A DNA stretch of 37,046 nt from CAZGUG01 sp964529035 (GTDB lineage Bacteria > Bacillota > Clostridia > Ch29), in the NCBI GenBank assembly GCA_964529035.1, contig CAZGUG010000015.1, forward strand, positions 1-37,046, written 5' to 3'. This document shows, one piece after another, positions 1-7,667 of this stretch; position 1 is the stretch's first letter; each line of letters starts with the position of its first letter. The notes under the pieces are model-generated. The model saw nothing but the letters and a program-made list of their open reading frames with translations, searched no databases and was not told the origin of the DNA. The translations under genes were made by a program, and so were the position numbers.

Positions 1-1
1 G

Positions 2-805
2 CTTTGTGACTATGTGGTTACCGAGGCGGGTTTTGGTGCCGACCTGGGTGCGGAAAAGTTCTTTGACATAAAATGCCGTAAAGCAGGTCTTGTACCCGAC
101 GCGGTGGTAATAGTGGCTTCGGTAAGGGCTCTTAAGCATCACGGAGGTGTTTCCAGGGACAAATTGGGCGAAGAAAACCTGGATGCGTTGAAAAGGGGTA
201 TTCCAAACCTTTTGAAGCATGTTGAGAACATTACCCGAAAATTCGGCCTGCCGGCGGTGGTTGCATTAAACAGATTTCCCAACGATACAGCCGGGGAACT
301 GGAATTAATCCGGCAGCAGTGCGCCGCGTACAACGTGAATGTGGCATTGTCCGAAGTATGGGGCAGGGGCGGAGAAGGCGGACGTGAACTTGCCGAAAGG
401 GTTCTTGAAATAATTGATAAGGGAAAGAATAAGTTCCGGTTTGCTTACAGCGATGAGGACAGCTTAACGGATAAAATAAGAAAAATATCTGTGGAAATAT
501 ACGGTGCAGAGGGTGTTGTGTTCTCAGACAAAGCCGTTCAGGGCATAAAACGTGCCGAGGAACTGGGCCTGTCTGAGCTGCCGGTGTGTATGGCCAAAAC
601 ACAGTATTCCCTTTCGGATAACCCTAAGCTTATTGCAAAACCTGAAGGTTTCAAAGTTTCGGTCAGGGACATAAGAATATCAGCCGGTGCAGGCTTTATA
701 GTGGCTCTTACCGGTGATATTATGACCATGCCTGGGCTTCCAAAGGTACCGGCTGCACAGTCCATAGATGTCGATGATCAGGGCAGGATTTCAGGGCTTT
801 TCTAA
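2..805 (+). CDS. fhs: Formate-tetrahydrofolate ligase, C-terminal half (5' end outside window)
   Basis: Formate-tetrahydrofolate ligase makes 10-formyl-THF from formate, THF and ATP, the entry step of the methyl branch of one-carbon metabolism. The frame is open from base 2, so the gene begins before the window; about 267 residues remain of a family length near 556. The stretch YVVTEAGFGADLGAEKF near the start is a family signature, and conserved segments such as VVALNRFPNDT and the C-terminal MTMPGLPKVPAA follow. An internal GTG at 14 is not a real start. folD follows after 23 bases, so the two are probably co-transcribed. The identity is secure; only the N-terminal half is unseen. Confidence 0.97.
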   Translation, partial: LCDYVVTEAGFGADLGAEKFFDIKCRKAGLVPDAVVIVASVRALKHHGGVSRDKLGEENLDALKRGIPNLLKHVENITRKFGLPAVVALNRFPNDTAGELELIRQQCAAYNVNVALSEVWGRGGEGGRELAERVLEIIDKGKNKFRFAYSDEDSLTDKIRKISVEIYGAEGVVFSDKAVQGIKRAEELGLSELPVCMAKTQYSLSDNPKLIAKPEGFKVSVRDIRISAGAGFIVALTGDIMTMPGLPKVPAAQSIDVDDQGRISGLF

Positions 806-828
806 GCGGCCATAAATGGGAGGGACTT

Positions 829-1689
829 ATGATGGCGGTTATACTAAAGGGTAAGGAAGTGGCGCAGCACAAAAGGTCACAGATTATGGCGAGGGTTGGA
901 AAACTTAAAGCCATGAATATATATCCTGCCTTAAACATAATCATGGTTGGCGGCAGGGAAGATGCAAAGGCCTATGCCAGGGGAGCTTCAAAGGCGCTTT
1001 CGGAATGTGGGATAAGCTGCCATACGGTGGTTTTTCCGGAAGATATCAATAAGGAGCGGTTGATTGAGGAAGTATCCGCCATGAATAACGACCCGCGGGT
1101 ACATGGGCTTTTGGTTATGAGGCCGATACCCGGGGAAATTGGATGGGATGCGGTAGAAAGAAACATATCTCCCGATAAGGACGTTGACTGTATTACCATG
1201 CATAACCTTTCAAAGGTGTTCAAGGGGAAGGAAGGCGGCTTCAATCCCTGTACCGCCCAGGCGGTGATGGAAATTTTGAATCATTACAATATTGACGTTG
1301 AAGGCAGAAAAGTAGTTGTTGTAGGCAGGAGCATGGTGGTGGGCAAACCGGCTGCCATGCTGCTTCTTAAAAGGAATGCCACCGTAACGGTATGTCACTC
1401 CAAAACAAAGGACCTTGCCAGGGAAACCTCGGCCGCCGATGTTATAGTAGCAGCCGCAGGCGTACCCAAAATGATAGGGGCGGGGCACGTGAAAAGGGGA
1501 AGCGTTGTCATCGATGTAGGGATTAACATGGTATCCGGCAGACTGGTGGGAGACGTTGATTTTGATGAACTTGAGCCTTTGGTTTCAATGATTACGCCTG
1601 TACCCGGAGGTGTTGGTTCGGTAACCACAACGGTATTGATGGAGAATATCCTTACCGCCGCCGAAAGGCTGGCCGGCAAACCGGGATAA
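829..1689 (+). CDS. folD: FolD-family methylene-THF dehydrogenase/cyclohydrolase, divergent active site
   Basis: FolD interconverts methylene-THF, methenyl-THF and formyl-THF, linking fhs to the rest of the folate pathway. Length (about 285 aa) and the C-terminal NAD(P)-binding half are typical: GRSMVVGKPAAMLL, VIDVGIN and ITPVPGGVGSVT are intact. The catalytic half is unusual. The normal Y-x-x-x-K-x-K motif reads YARGASKA, so the first, catalytic Lys is Ala (about residue 52), and the usual VQLPLP reads VMRPIP, removing the catalytic Gln. The Asp of KDVD is kept. In characterised FolD/MTHFD enzymes that Lys and Gln serve the cyclohydrolase step, so I infer a dehydrogenase with weak or no cyclohydrolase activity. 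Two adjacent ATGs (829, 832) are possible; GGGAGGG at 818-824 fits 832 slightly better. Confidence 0.9.
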   Translation: MMAVILKGKEVAQHKRSQIMARVGKLKAMNIYPALNIIMVGGREDAKAYARGASKALSECGISCHTVVFPEDINKERLIEEVSAMNNDPRVHGLLVMRPIPGEIGWDAVERNISPDKDVDCITMHNLSKVFKGKEGGFNPCTAQAVMEILNHYNIDVEGRKVVVVGRSMVVGKPAAMLLLKRNATVTVCHSKTKDLARETSAADVIVAAAGVPKMIGAGHVKRGSVVIDVGINMVSGRLVGDVDFDELEPLVSMITPVPGGVGSVTTTVLMENILTAAERLAGKPG

Positions 1690-1765
1690 GGTTTTTGGTT
1701 TGGGATATACGGGGCAGCCACTGAAAAAGGGCTGACTCTTAGTATAAAATAAGGAGGAAAATTTA

Positions 1766-2665
1766 ATGTTTACAAAACGAAATCTTACAGGACTTACAGC
1801 GGTGTTTTTTACTTTGATTTTGCTGTTCGGGTGTAGTGCGGACAATATGCCGGAAGCACCGGAGGGACAGCAGGAAGAACATGTGTTTAAACTGGGACAT
1901 GCGGTCAATGAACAGCATCCGTATCACCTGGGGGCACTGAAGTTCAAGGAAATGGTCGAACAAAGGACCAACGGGAATATAAGCATAGTACTGTANNNNN
2001 NNNNNNNNNNNNNNNNNNNNNNNNNNNNNNNNNNNNNNNNNNNNNNNNNNNNNNNNNNNNNNNNNNNNNNNNNNNNNNNNNNNNNNNNNNNNNNNAAGGG
2101 GCTGGCCTGGTACGAAAACGGGTTCAGGCACTTTACAAATTCCAAAAGGGAAGTACTTGTGCCCGAGGATGTAAAGGGAATAAAGCTGAGGACAATGGAA
2201 AACAAGGTTCATATGGGTATTTGGACCGCCCTTGATGCCATTCCCACTCCTATGGCATGGGGAGAAGTGTTTACAGCCCTTCAGCAGCGTGCCGTGGACG
2301 GGCAGGAAAACCCTATACCAATCATTTACACACATAAGCTTTACGAAGTTCAGGAGCATCTCACCCTGACCGGGCATGTATATTCCCCCGCTATACTGCT
2401 TGTGAGCAGCAGCCGGTATAATAATCTTCCGGAGGAATATAAAGAGATATTTGTTGAGGCGGCGAGGGAATCCGGCATTATTGAAAGGCAGCTTATAACC
2501 GATATGGAGAACCAGCAGATAGAACTGCTGGAGCAGGCGGGGATGAAGGTTGTCACCCCGGATAAGGCTGCATTCCTGCAAAGGACCATGCAGGTATACG
2601 ACCAGTACAGAGACGAGCTTGGCGAGGATGCCGGGCTGTTGGATCAAATAATAAATATGCAGTAG
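1766..2665 (+). CDS. dctP: TRAP transporter solute-binding lipoprotein, interrupted by assembly gap
   Basis: This is the extracytoplasmic substrate-binding subunit of a tripartite ATP-independent (TRAP) transporter. It has a lipoprotein signal: a basic N-terminus, a hydrophobic stretch and the lipobox LLFGC with Cys23, as expected for a Gram-positive lipid-anchored receptor. After the gap come DctP hallmarks: GLAWYENGFRHFTN, GIKLRTMEN, and the AVDGQENP region that contacts the carboxylate ligand. The 100 N at 1996-2095 replace the middle of the N-terminal lobe. Against a usual length of 330-340 aa, about 65-80 residues are missing, so the true gap is probably 200-240 bases. RBS AAGGAGG at 1751-1757. 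The substrate cannot be told from sequence; most family members bind organic acids. Confidence 0.93.
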   Translation: MFTKRNLTGLTAVFFTLILLFGCSADNMPEAPEGQQEEHVFKLGHAVNEQHPYHLGALKFKEMVEQRTNGNISIVLXXXXXXXXXXXXXXXXXXXXXXXXXXXXXXXXXXKGLAWYENGFRHFTNSKREVLVPEDVKGIKLRTMENKVHMGIWTALDAIPTPMAWGEVFTALQQRAVDGQENPIPIIYTHKLYEVQEHLTLTGHVYSPAILLVSSSRYNNLPEEYKEIFVEAARESGIIERQLITDMENQQIELLEQAGMKVVTPDKAAFLQRTMQVYDQYRDELGEDAGLLDQIINMQ

Positions 2666-2672
2666 CAAACAG

Positions 2673-2765
2673 GGAAGACAATCGCCGCTTATATAAAAAA
2701 ACCGTCTGTCGGCAGGATTGTCTTTCCGGGTTTATTGGGGTTGGCTTGTTTTTGCTGACCCCGAT
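2673..2765 (+). promoter_or_regulatory. Two consecutive hairpins between dctP and dctQ
   Basis: The first inverted repeat pairs 2673-2683 (GGAAGACAATC) with 2716-2727, 11 pairs with one bulged T. The second pairs 2734-2745 with 2754-2765, 12 pairs including three G-U wobbles, around an 8-base T-rich loop. Neither is followed by a strong T tract. Such structures between a binding-protein gene and its permease genes often stabilise the upstream mRNA or partly stop transcription so that the binding protein is made in excess; that role is inferred here. Confidence 0.5.
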
Positions 2766-2799
2766 TAAATTATCGCAAAACCTGAAAGGGGTTACTTTT

Positions 2800-3282
2800 A
2801 TGGAGTATTTTGGCAAAGTTTTGGACAAGGTCAACCGTACGGTTGAGATGATATCGGCGGGCATGCTGGCGGTTATGGTTGTGGCGATATTTCTGCAGGT
2901 GATATTCAGGTCGGTGGTGAAATCCGCCATACCGTGGTCGGAAGAGCTGGCCAGGTATCTTATGGTATGGGTATCCTTTCTGGGGGCCAGCATAGCCGTC
3001 AGGAGAAAGGGCCATATCGGGGTGGAAGCCCTGGTAAGGGTTTTATCCCCCGGTAAAAAGAGATGGGCCCTTGCCGCTGCCAATGTATTGTCCATGACTT
3101 TTTTTGCTGCAATGATTGTACTGGGCTGCAGGATACTTGGAATTGTTAGGCTGCAGCTTTCTCCGGCAATGGAACTGTCCATGGCGGTTCCCTATTCGGC
3201 AATACTTGCCGGAGGCATTCTCATGTTTGTTTATTCGGCATATGACCTTCTGAAAAGTTTCGGAGCCCGGGAGGGAGAATAG
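2800..3282 (+). CDS. dctQ: TRAP transporter small permease subunit
   Basis: This is the small four-helix membrane subunit of the TRAP transporter, which joins the large permease and is needed for uptake. It is 160 aa, the family norm. The start is the ATG of MEYFGKVLDK, preceded by GAAAGGGG; an upstream TTG at 2746 lies in a hairpin loop and has no ribosome site. The DctQ signature is visible (WSEELARYLMVWVSFLGAS, followed by a basic RRKGH segment), with four hydrophobic segments. Its TAG is immediately followed by the ATG of dctM, so translation is likely coupled. Confidence 0.93.
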   Translation: MEYFGKVLDKVNRTVEMISAGMLAVMVVAIFLQVIFRSVVKSAIPWSEELARYLMVWVSFLGASIAVRRKGHIGVEALVRVLSPGKKRWALAAANVLSMTFFAAMIVLGCRILGIVRLQLSPAMELSMAVPYSAILAGGILMFVYSAYDLLKSFGAREGE

Positions 3283-4560
3283 ATGATAGCAGTCCTCTTT
3301 ACAAGCTTTATTATGTTTGTGATGATAAATGTACCGATAGCCGTAGCAATTGCACTGGCCTCCATGGCTGCCATAGCAGCCGAGGGGAACATTCCCTATA
3401 TTATAGTGGTACAACAGATGTTTACCGCGGTGGATTCCTTTCCCTTTATGGCGGTACCCTTTTTCATACTGGCCGGTTTCCTGATGGAACATGGCGGTAT
3501 ATCACGACGGTTGGTGGACCTGGCCAATTTGATGGTGGGAGGGACCTACGGCGGCCTTGCACTGGTAGCAATCGTAGCCAGTATGTTTTTTGGTGCCATA
3601 TCCGGTTCTGCGGCCGCCACCGTGGCGGCGATAGGTTCGATAATGATTCCGGCCATGGTGGAAAGGGGATATGAAAAGGACTATGCTGCTGCTGTCCAAG
3701 CGGCGGCGGGTACATTGGGGGTCATGATTCCCCCCAGCATACCCCTTGTTGTGTATGGTGTACTGACCGGTGTATCGGTGGGTGCGCTTTTTATAGGCGG
3801 CCTGCTGCCGGGTATAATTGTGGGCGCCAGCCTGATGCTGACGGCGCACCGGCTGGCAAAGAAGAAGGGCGGAGGGAAAGGAAACGATACGGGGCTTGAA
3901 AAAAGAGTGGCTCCCTTTAAGGAGGCTTTCTTTGCGCTGCTTATGCCTGTAATAATACTCGGAGGCATATACGGAGGATATTTTACACCCACCGAGGCTG
4001 CTGTCATAGCCGTGGTATACGGGTTTTTAACAGGTTTCTTTATTTACAGAGAACTGAAAATAGAAAATCTGGAAAGCATACTGGTAAAAACGGTGGTAAG
4101 CACCGCGGTTATTATGTTCATTATAGCCACCGCATCGGTGTTCAGATGGATTCTGGCCTCTGAGCAGGTTCCCCAGGCTATCGCATCCCAAATACTGTCC
4201 TTAACCGAAAACCCGATCATGATTCTTGCCCTGATAAACATACTTCTTCTACTGCTGGGGACTTTTTTGGAAACCACGGCGGCGATAATAATTACCGCAC
4301 CGGTATTTCTGCCGGTAGTTACGCAAATCGGAATAGACCCGCTTCATTTCGGAATTATCATGGTGGTAAACCTGGCGGTGGGAATGGCTACTCCTCCCCT
4401 TGGAATGTGCCTGTTTGTAGGCTGCGGTATAGCGGGGGTTTCCCTTGAAAGAATAACAATGGCTGTCCTGCCCTTTATATTGATTATGATTGTTGATATT
4501 GCAATAATAACGTATATACCCGCCATCTCCACACTGCTTCCAATGCTTGCAGGAATGTAG
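3283..4560 (+). CDS. dctM: TRAP transporter large permease subunit
   Basis: This is the large multi-spanning permease subunit of the TRAP transporter, which carries solute together with Na+ or H+. It has 425 aa with about a dozen hydrophobic segments. Family motifs include PFFILAGFLMEHGGI, FGAISGSAAATVAAIGSIM, MIPPSIPLVVYG and ATPPLGMCLFVG. The start codon abuts the dctQ stop codon, and the end of dctQ (GGGAGGGAG) supplies its ribosome site. With dctP and dctQ it forms a complete three-gene transporter directly after fhs-folD. Confidence 0.95.
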   Translation: MIAVLFTSFIMFVMINVPIAVAIALASMAAIAAEGNIPYIIVVQQMFTAVDSFPFMAVPFFILAGFLMEHGGISRRLVDLANLMVGGTYGGLALVAIVASMFFGAISGSAAATVAAIGSIMIPAMVERGYEKDYAAAVQAAAGTLGVMIPPSIPLVVYGVLTGVSVGALFIGGLLPGIIVGASLMLTAHRLAKKKGGGKGNDTGLEKRVAPFKEAFFALLMPVIILGGIYGGYFTPTEAAVIAVVYGFLTGFFIYRELKIENLESILVKTVVSTAVIMFIIATASVFRWILASEQVPQAIASQILSLTENPIMILALINILLLLLGTFLETTAAIIITAPVFLPVVTQIGIDPLHFGIIMVVNLAVGMATPPLGMCLFVGCGIAGVSLERITMAVLPFILIMIVDIAIITYIPAISTLLPMLAGM

Positions 4561-4661
4561 TAAAACCGTTTATGTGTTATAATGTTAATCGGGAACACGG
4601 GGCCGAAAATCCTCCGACGGCATACAATACTGCCGCAGCAATCTATGAGGGGAAGATATGC

Positions 4662-5177
4662 ATGGATGAAATTATGAGGGAAAGGAACTGCCAGCGAAAA
4701 AGCTCCGGCATGGGTGTTTTACTGCTCATTATCGGTGTGATACTATTTATAAATACCGCTGCTTTTATAATTAGCAGGCTTTCCCGGCCGGCGGCGGGGG
4801 TGGCGAGCGTTATACTGGTATTGTCGGTTATGGGAATTGCATACATAGTTATGACCCGTAAGGTGTCCGAGTATTACTATATGCTTACCGAAAACAAGCT
4901 GGTATTTCACCGCGCTATGGGGATAAGGGAGATAAGGCTTATGGAGATTCCCTACGACAGTATACTTGATATAAGGTGCCAGGAGGATTTTGACGGAAGG
5001 GTGTATTACTTTCTGTGTGATAAGAAAGACAGCGGCAGAAGGATGATTATATACAGCCTGGATGGAAGGACCGGGGGAGTGGTTTTTGGTCCGAGCAGGG
5101 ATTTTACAAAATCCCTGGTTAAAAGAACCGGCCGGACCTTTAAACATGCGCTGACCCTTCATGAAGGGTCACCATAG
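4662..5177 (+). CDS. Small two-helix membrane protein with PH-like C-terminal domain
   Basis: This 171-aa protein is not one I can name. The ATG at 4662 follows GAGGGG (4647-4652) at good spacing; earlier in-frame codons lack a ribosome site. Residues about 17-38 and 44-65 are hydrophobic and probably form a helical hairpin. The rest is cytoplasmic and begins YYMLTENKLVFHR, then MEIPYDSILDI. That pattern (a 'tLTdkrLi' strand followed by an 'IPydsI' strand) is like bacterial PH (DUF304/YdbT-type) domains, as in small membrane proteins of this type. It stands about 100 bases after dctM and converges with the small ORF at 5184-5333. Function unknown. Confidence 0.75.
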   Translation: MDEIMRERNCQRKSSGMGVLLLIIGVILFINTAAFIISRLSRPAAGVASVILVLSVMGIAYIVMTRKVSEYYYMLTENKLVFHRAMGIREIRLMEIPYDSILDIRCQEDFDGRVYYFLCDKKDSGRRMIIYSLDGRTGGVVFGPSRDFTKSLVKRTGRTFKHALTLHEGSP

Positions 5178-5183
5178 ACGCTT

Positions 5184-5333
5184 TCATTTTTGGTTTTCAT
5201 TGAATAATAGCTCGAGGTTTATCTGCCTTTTTAAGGACTGCACCTCTTCTTTGGAAAGGCCGGTATCCTCCGCCAGTTCGGCATCGGTTTTGAATTTGCG
5301 GTAAAGCCTTATATAGTCCTTTATACTGTTCAT
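5184..5333 (-). CDS. 49-aa HTH-like small protein
   Basis: This short minus-strand gene starts at an ATG at 5333 (MNSIKDYIRLYRK) and ends with TGA at 5184. It has a consensus GGGAGG ribosome site 7 bases before the start. The middle, ELAEDTGLSKEEVQSLKRQI, reads as a helix-turn-helix: a first helix, a 'tGls' turn, then a recognition-type helix. The protein is acidic/basic mixed and has no cysteine or membrane segment. It converges with the membrane-protein gene ending at 5177 and is divergent from the decarboxylase gene at 5458. It could be a tiny DNA-binding regulator; this is inferred from the pattern only. Confidence 0.6.
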   Translation of the reverse strand: MNSIKDYIRLYRKFKTDAELAEDTGLSKEEVQSLKRQINLELLFNENQK

Positions 5334-5389
5334 ATAATACCTCCCGCTTTATAGTTTTACCGCCTGACCGTATGCGTATTCGAATTTTT

Positions 5390-5442
5390 GCGTAAGGGCA
5401 GCATGAAGTTTCATTACGCCAGCGGTTTGGATGAAAACCGCT
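5390..5442 (+). promoter_or_regulatory. Paired hairpins in the leader of the decarboxylase gene
   Basis: GCGTAA at 5390-5395 can pair with TTACGC at 5414-5419, and AGCGGTTT at 5421-5428 pairs perfectly with AAACCGCT at 5435-5442 around a 6-base loop. The second stem ends two bases before the GGGAGG ribosome site (5445-5450) and has no T tract. It may control translation or stabilise the mRNA; nothing here identifies a ligand. Confidence 0.4.
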
Positions 5443-5457
5443 ACGGGAGGCAGCTGT

Positions 5458-6900
5458 ATGCAGAAAAAAAGACCCCTTGTGGAAAAATTAATGGCCCATA
5501 AAGCAAAAGAACCGGTGAGTTTTCATGTGCCCGGACATAAGGGAATACCGGATTTGATGGATGACGGGACAAATATATTCAATACCATTTTCGGATATGA
5601 TATTACGGAACTGCCCGGCATGGACAACCTCCATTCGGCTGAGGGCGTTATAAAGGAGGCCCAGCACCTTACGGCCCAGGCCTATGGTGTCAGGCATACC
5701 TTCTTTTTGGTAAACGGCAGTACGGCGGGCATCCTCGCGTCGCTGCTTGCGGTGACCCGGCCGGGGGATACAGTAATAGTCGACAGGCAGTGCCACAGTT
5801 CGGTTATAAACGCACTTATGCTTGGGAGACTGAAGCCGGTCTTTGTTGTAAGGCCGGTTGACAGGCATACCGGTATACCCATGTCTGTTGATATAAAAAG
5901 GATAAAGGATGCCTTTAAAGAGAACAAAGGCGTTAAGGCTGTTGTAATAACCAGTCCCAGCTACTACGGTATTTGTTCGGACATAAAGGCGATAGCGGAT
6001 ACGGCAGAGCAAAGCGGCGCCTTTGTTGTTGTTGACGAAGCCCACGGTGCGCACCTTAAGTTCTGGGAGGGACTGCCGGTCAGTGCGGTGGACTGTGGAG
6101 CCGATATCGTAATCCAGAGTGCCCATAAAACCTTGCCTGCACTGACCCAGGGAGCCTGGCTCCATGTGACGGGGAAAAGGATCGACAAGGAAAGGCTGTA
6201 TCGAATGCTGGGCATTATCCAGACCACCAGCCCCTCCTACCCGATTATGGCGTCCCTTGATGCCGCCAGGCACATAATGTCGTCTTCGGGTGCGGTAAGC
6301 CTCAGTAAAATCTGTGAACAAACTTCCGAAACAAGACGGCGTATCAATAACCTTGACAGCGGTTTGTTCTGCCCGGACAGGGAATACTTTAAAAAAGCAG
6401 GCTGTCATGACTACGACGAGACCAAACTTATAATCAACTGTCTCGGGGCTGGTATAGACGGGCATATGCTTGACCGGCAGCTCGGAAGGGCAAATGTATA
6501 CGGGGAATTATACGACATGGCAAACTGGCTGGGAGTGGTTACCGCTGCCAGTAAGCAGGAGCATTTGGACCGGCTTGTGAGGGGCTGTAGAGGGCTAAAG
6601 ACGCGCCGGGTGCCGGAAAGAAGAATACTACCCGGCTTTGACATTCCGGATATTTGCTGCGGAATGCAGCCGTGGGAGGTTCTGGACAAAGAATGGGTGC
6701 GTGTGGAACTGGACAGGGCCGAGGGCAGGATATCGGCAGGCGGTATTGTTCCATATCCGCCGGGGGTACCGCTGATATGTCCCGGGGAACGGTTCAGTGC
6801 CGCAGTTATAGACAAAATTAATAAATATAAGGCATTGAATATAAACATAAAGGGTTTGTACAGCGGACGGGTTGAAGCGGTCGTAGATACCAATGTCTGA
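5458..6900 (+). CDS. Orn/Lys/Arg decarboxylase family protein (YaaO-like)
   Basis: This is a PLP-dependent fold-type I decarboxylase of basic amino acids, the family of B. subtilis YaaO and SpeA; arginine, lysine or ornithine could be the substrate. It has 480 aa from the ATG at 5458 (RBS GGGAGG, 7-base spacing). Visible motifs are FHVPGHKG near the N-terminus, the PLP-binding DEAHGAHLKF, and SAHKTLPALTQGAW with the Schiff-base lysine at residue 224. The C-terminal domain carries EGRISAGGIVPYPPGVPL. It stands directly upstream of tmk, as yaaO does in B. subtilis, with 20 bases between. An arginine decarboxylase making agmatine for polyamines would suit the arginine theme further downstream, but the specificity is not readable. 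Confidence 0.93.
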   Translation: MQKKRPLVEKLMAHKAKEPVSFHVPGHKGIPDLMDDGTNIFNTIFGYDITELPGMDNLHSAEGVIKEAQHLTAQAYGVRHTFFLVNGSTAGILASLLAVTRPGDTVIVDRQCHSSVINALMLGRLKPVFVVRPVDRHTGIPMSVDIKRIKDAFKENKGVKAVVITSPSYYGICSDIKAIADTAEQSGAFVVVDEAHGAHLKFWEGLPVSAVDCGADIVIQSAHKTLPALTQGAWLHVTGKRIDKERLYRMLGIIQTTSPSYPIMASLDAARHIMSSSGAVSLSKICEQTSETRRRINNLDSGLFCPDREYFKKAGCHDYDETKLIINCLGAGIDGHMLDRQLGRANVYGELYDMANWLGVVTAASKQEHLDRLVRGCRGLKTRRVPERRILPGFDIPDICCGMQPWEVLDKEWVRVELDRAEGRISAGGIVPYPPGVPLICPGERFSAAVIDKINKYKALNINIKGLYSGRVEAVVDTNV

Positions 6901-6920
6901 TTAAAGAGGTGTTGTATAGC

Positions 6921-7607
6921 ATGAACGGAAAACTTGTTACGATAGAATCCGGCTCGGATGCAAGCGGCAAGGCTACTCAAACGGCGATGCTGTATGAAAG
7001 GCTTAAAAAAGAAGGGAAAAACGTTAAAAAAATTGAATTTCCAAACTACCAAAGCGATTCTTCGGTATTCGTGAAAATGTATTTAAGCGGCAAATTCGGG
7101 CGGGACCCCCAGAGCGTTGACCCCTATATAGCGAGCCCTATGTTTACGCTGGACAGGTACTGCAGCTATGTGGACCTGTGGGGCGAATTCTACAATGCCG
7201 GCGGCTTGATAATAGCAGACAGGTATTCAACGTCAAATATGGTTCATCAGGGGTCAAAGATAGCCAACCCGGATGAAAAGGACAAATTTTTAGACTGGCT
7301 CTGGGAATTGGAGTTTGAAATATACCGTCTTCCCGCTCCTGACCTGGTAATATTCCTGGATGTTCCTCCCGAAATAAGTCAAAGACTTATGGAGCTAAGG
7401 GTAAACAAATTCACCGGGGGCAAGGAAAGGGACATCCATGAAAGCAATTATGAATATCTTGAAAGAACTTATCTTAATGCCCTTTATATAGCCCAAAAAT
7501 ACGGCTGGCGAAGGGTAAAGTGCCTGGACGAAGCAAACAAAGAACTTCTGCCTGCCGATATAATACATGAAAGGGTATACAAAATAGTTTCCGGTCTGAT
7601 TGGATAA
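6921..7607 (+). CDS. tmk: Thymidylate kinase (dTMP kinase), variant P-loop
   Basis: This enzyme phosphorylates dTMP to dTDP for DNA synthesis. It has 228 aa from the ATG at 6921, preceded by AAAGAGGTG; a GTG four codons earlier overlaps that site and is rejected. The P-loop reads ESGSDASGKATQ (residues 9-20, Lys17), whereas most bacterial Tmk proteins have EGxDGxGKTT. The lid/base-binding region keeps DRYSTSN (Asp100-Arg101-Tyr102), and the central strand reads LVIFLDVPPE. Its place between yaaO-like and yaaR-holB genes supports tmk. The protein is somewhat longer than the usual 205-215 aa. Confidence 0.9.
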   Translation: MNGKLVTIESGSDASGKATQTAMLYERLKKEGKNVKKIEFPNYQSDSSVFVKMYLSGKFGRDPQSVDPYIASPMFTLDRYCSYVDLWGEFYNAGGLIIADRYSTSNMVHQGSKIANPDEKDKFLDWLWELEFEIYRLPAPDLVIFLDVPPEISQRLMELRVNKFTGGKERDIHESNYEYLERTYLNALYIAQKYGWRRVKCLDEANKELLPADIIHERVYKIVSGLIG

Positions 7608-7667
7608 ATTACCTCTTTGCGGTTTTACGCTGCGTACGGGTAATAATACTGTACAGGGGGGGATAAT

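Noticed and set aside
1763..2668. Minus-strand frame across the dctP gap
   Set aside because: It exists only because N codons cannot hold a stop; the plus strand has lipobox and DctP motifs.
2746..2799. Upstream TTG start for dctQ
   Set aside because: It lies inside a hairpin loop, has no ribosome site, and adds residues foreign to the family; ATG 2800 has GAAAGGGG before it.
5488..6465. Minus-strand frame of 325 codons opposite the decarboxylase gene
   Set aside because: It is antisense to an unmistakable decarboxylase and has no ribosome site or recognisable protein features.
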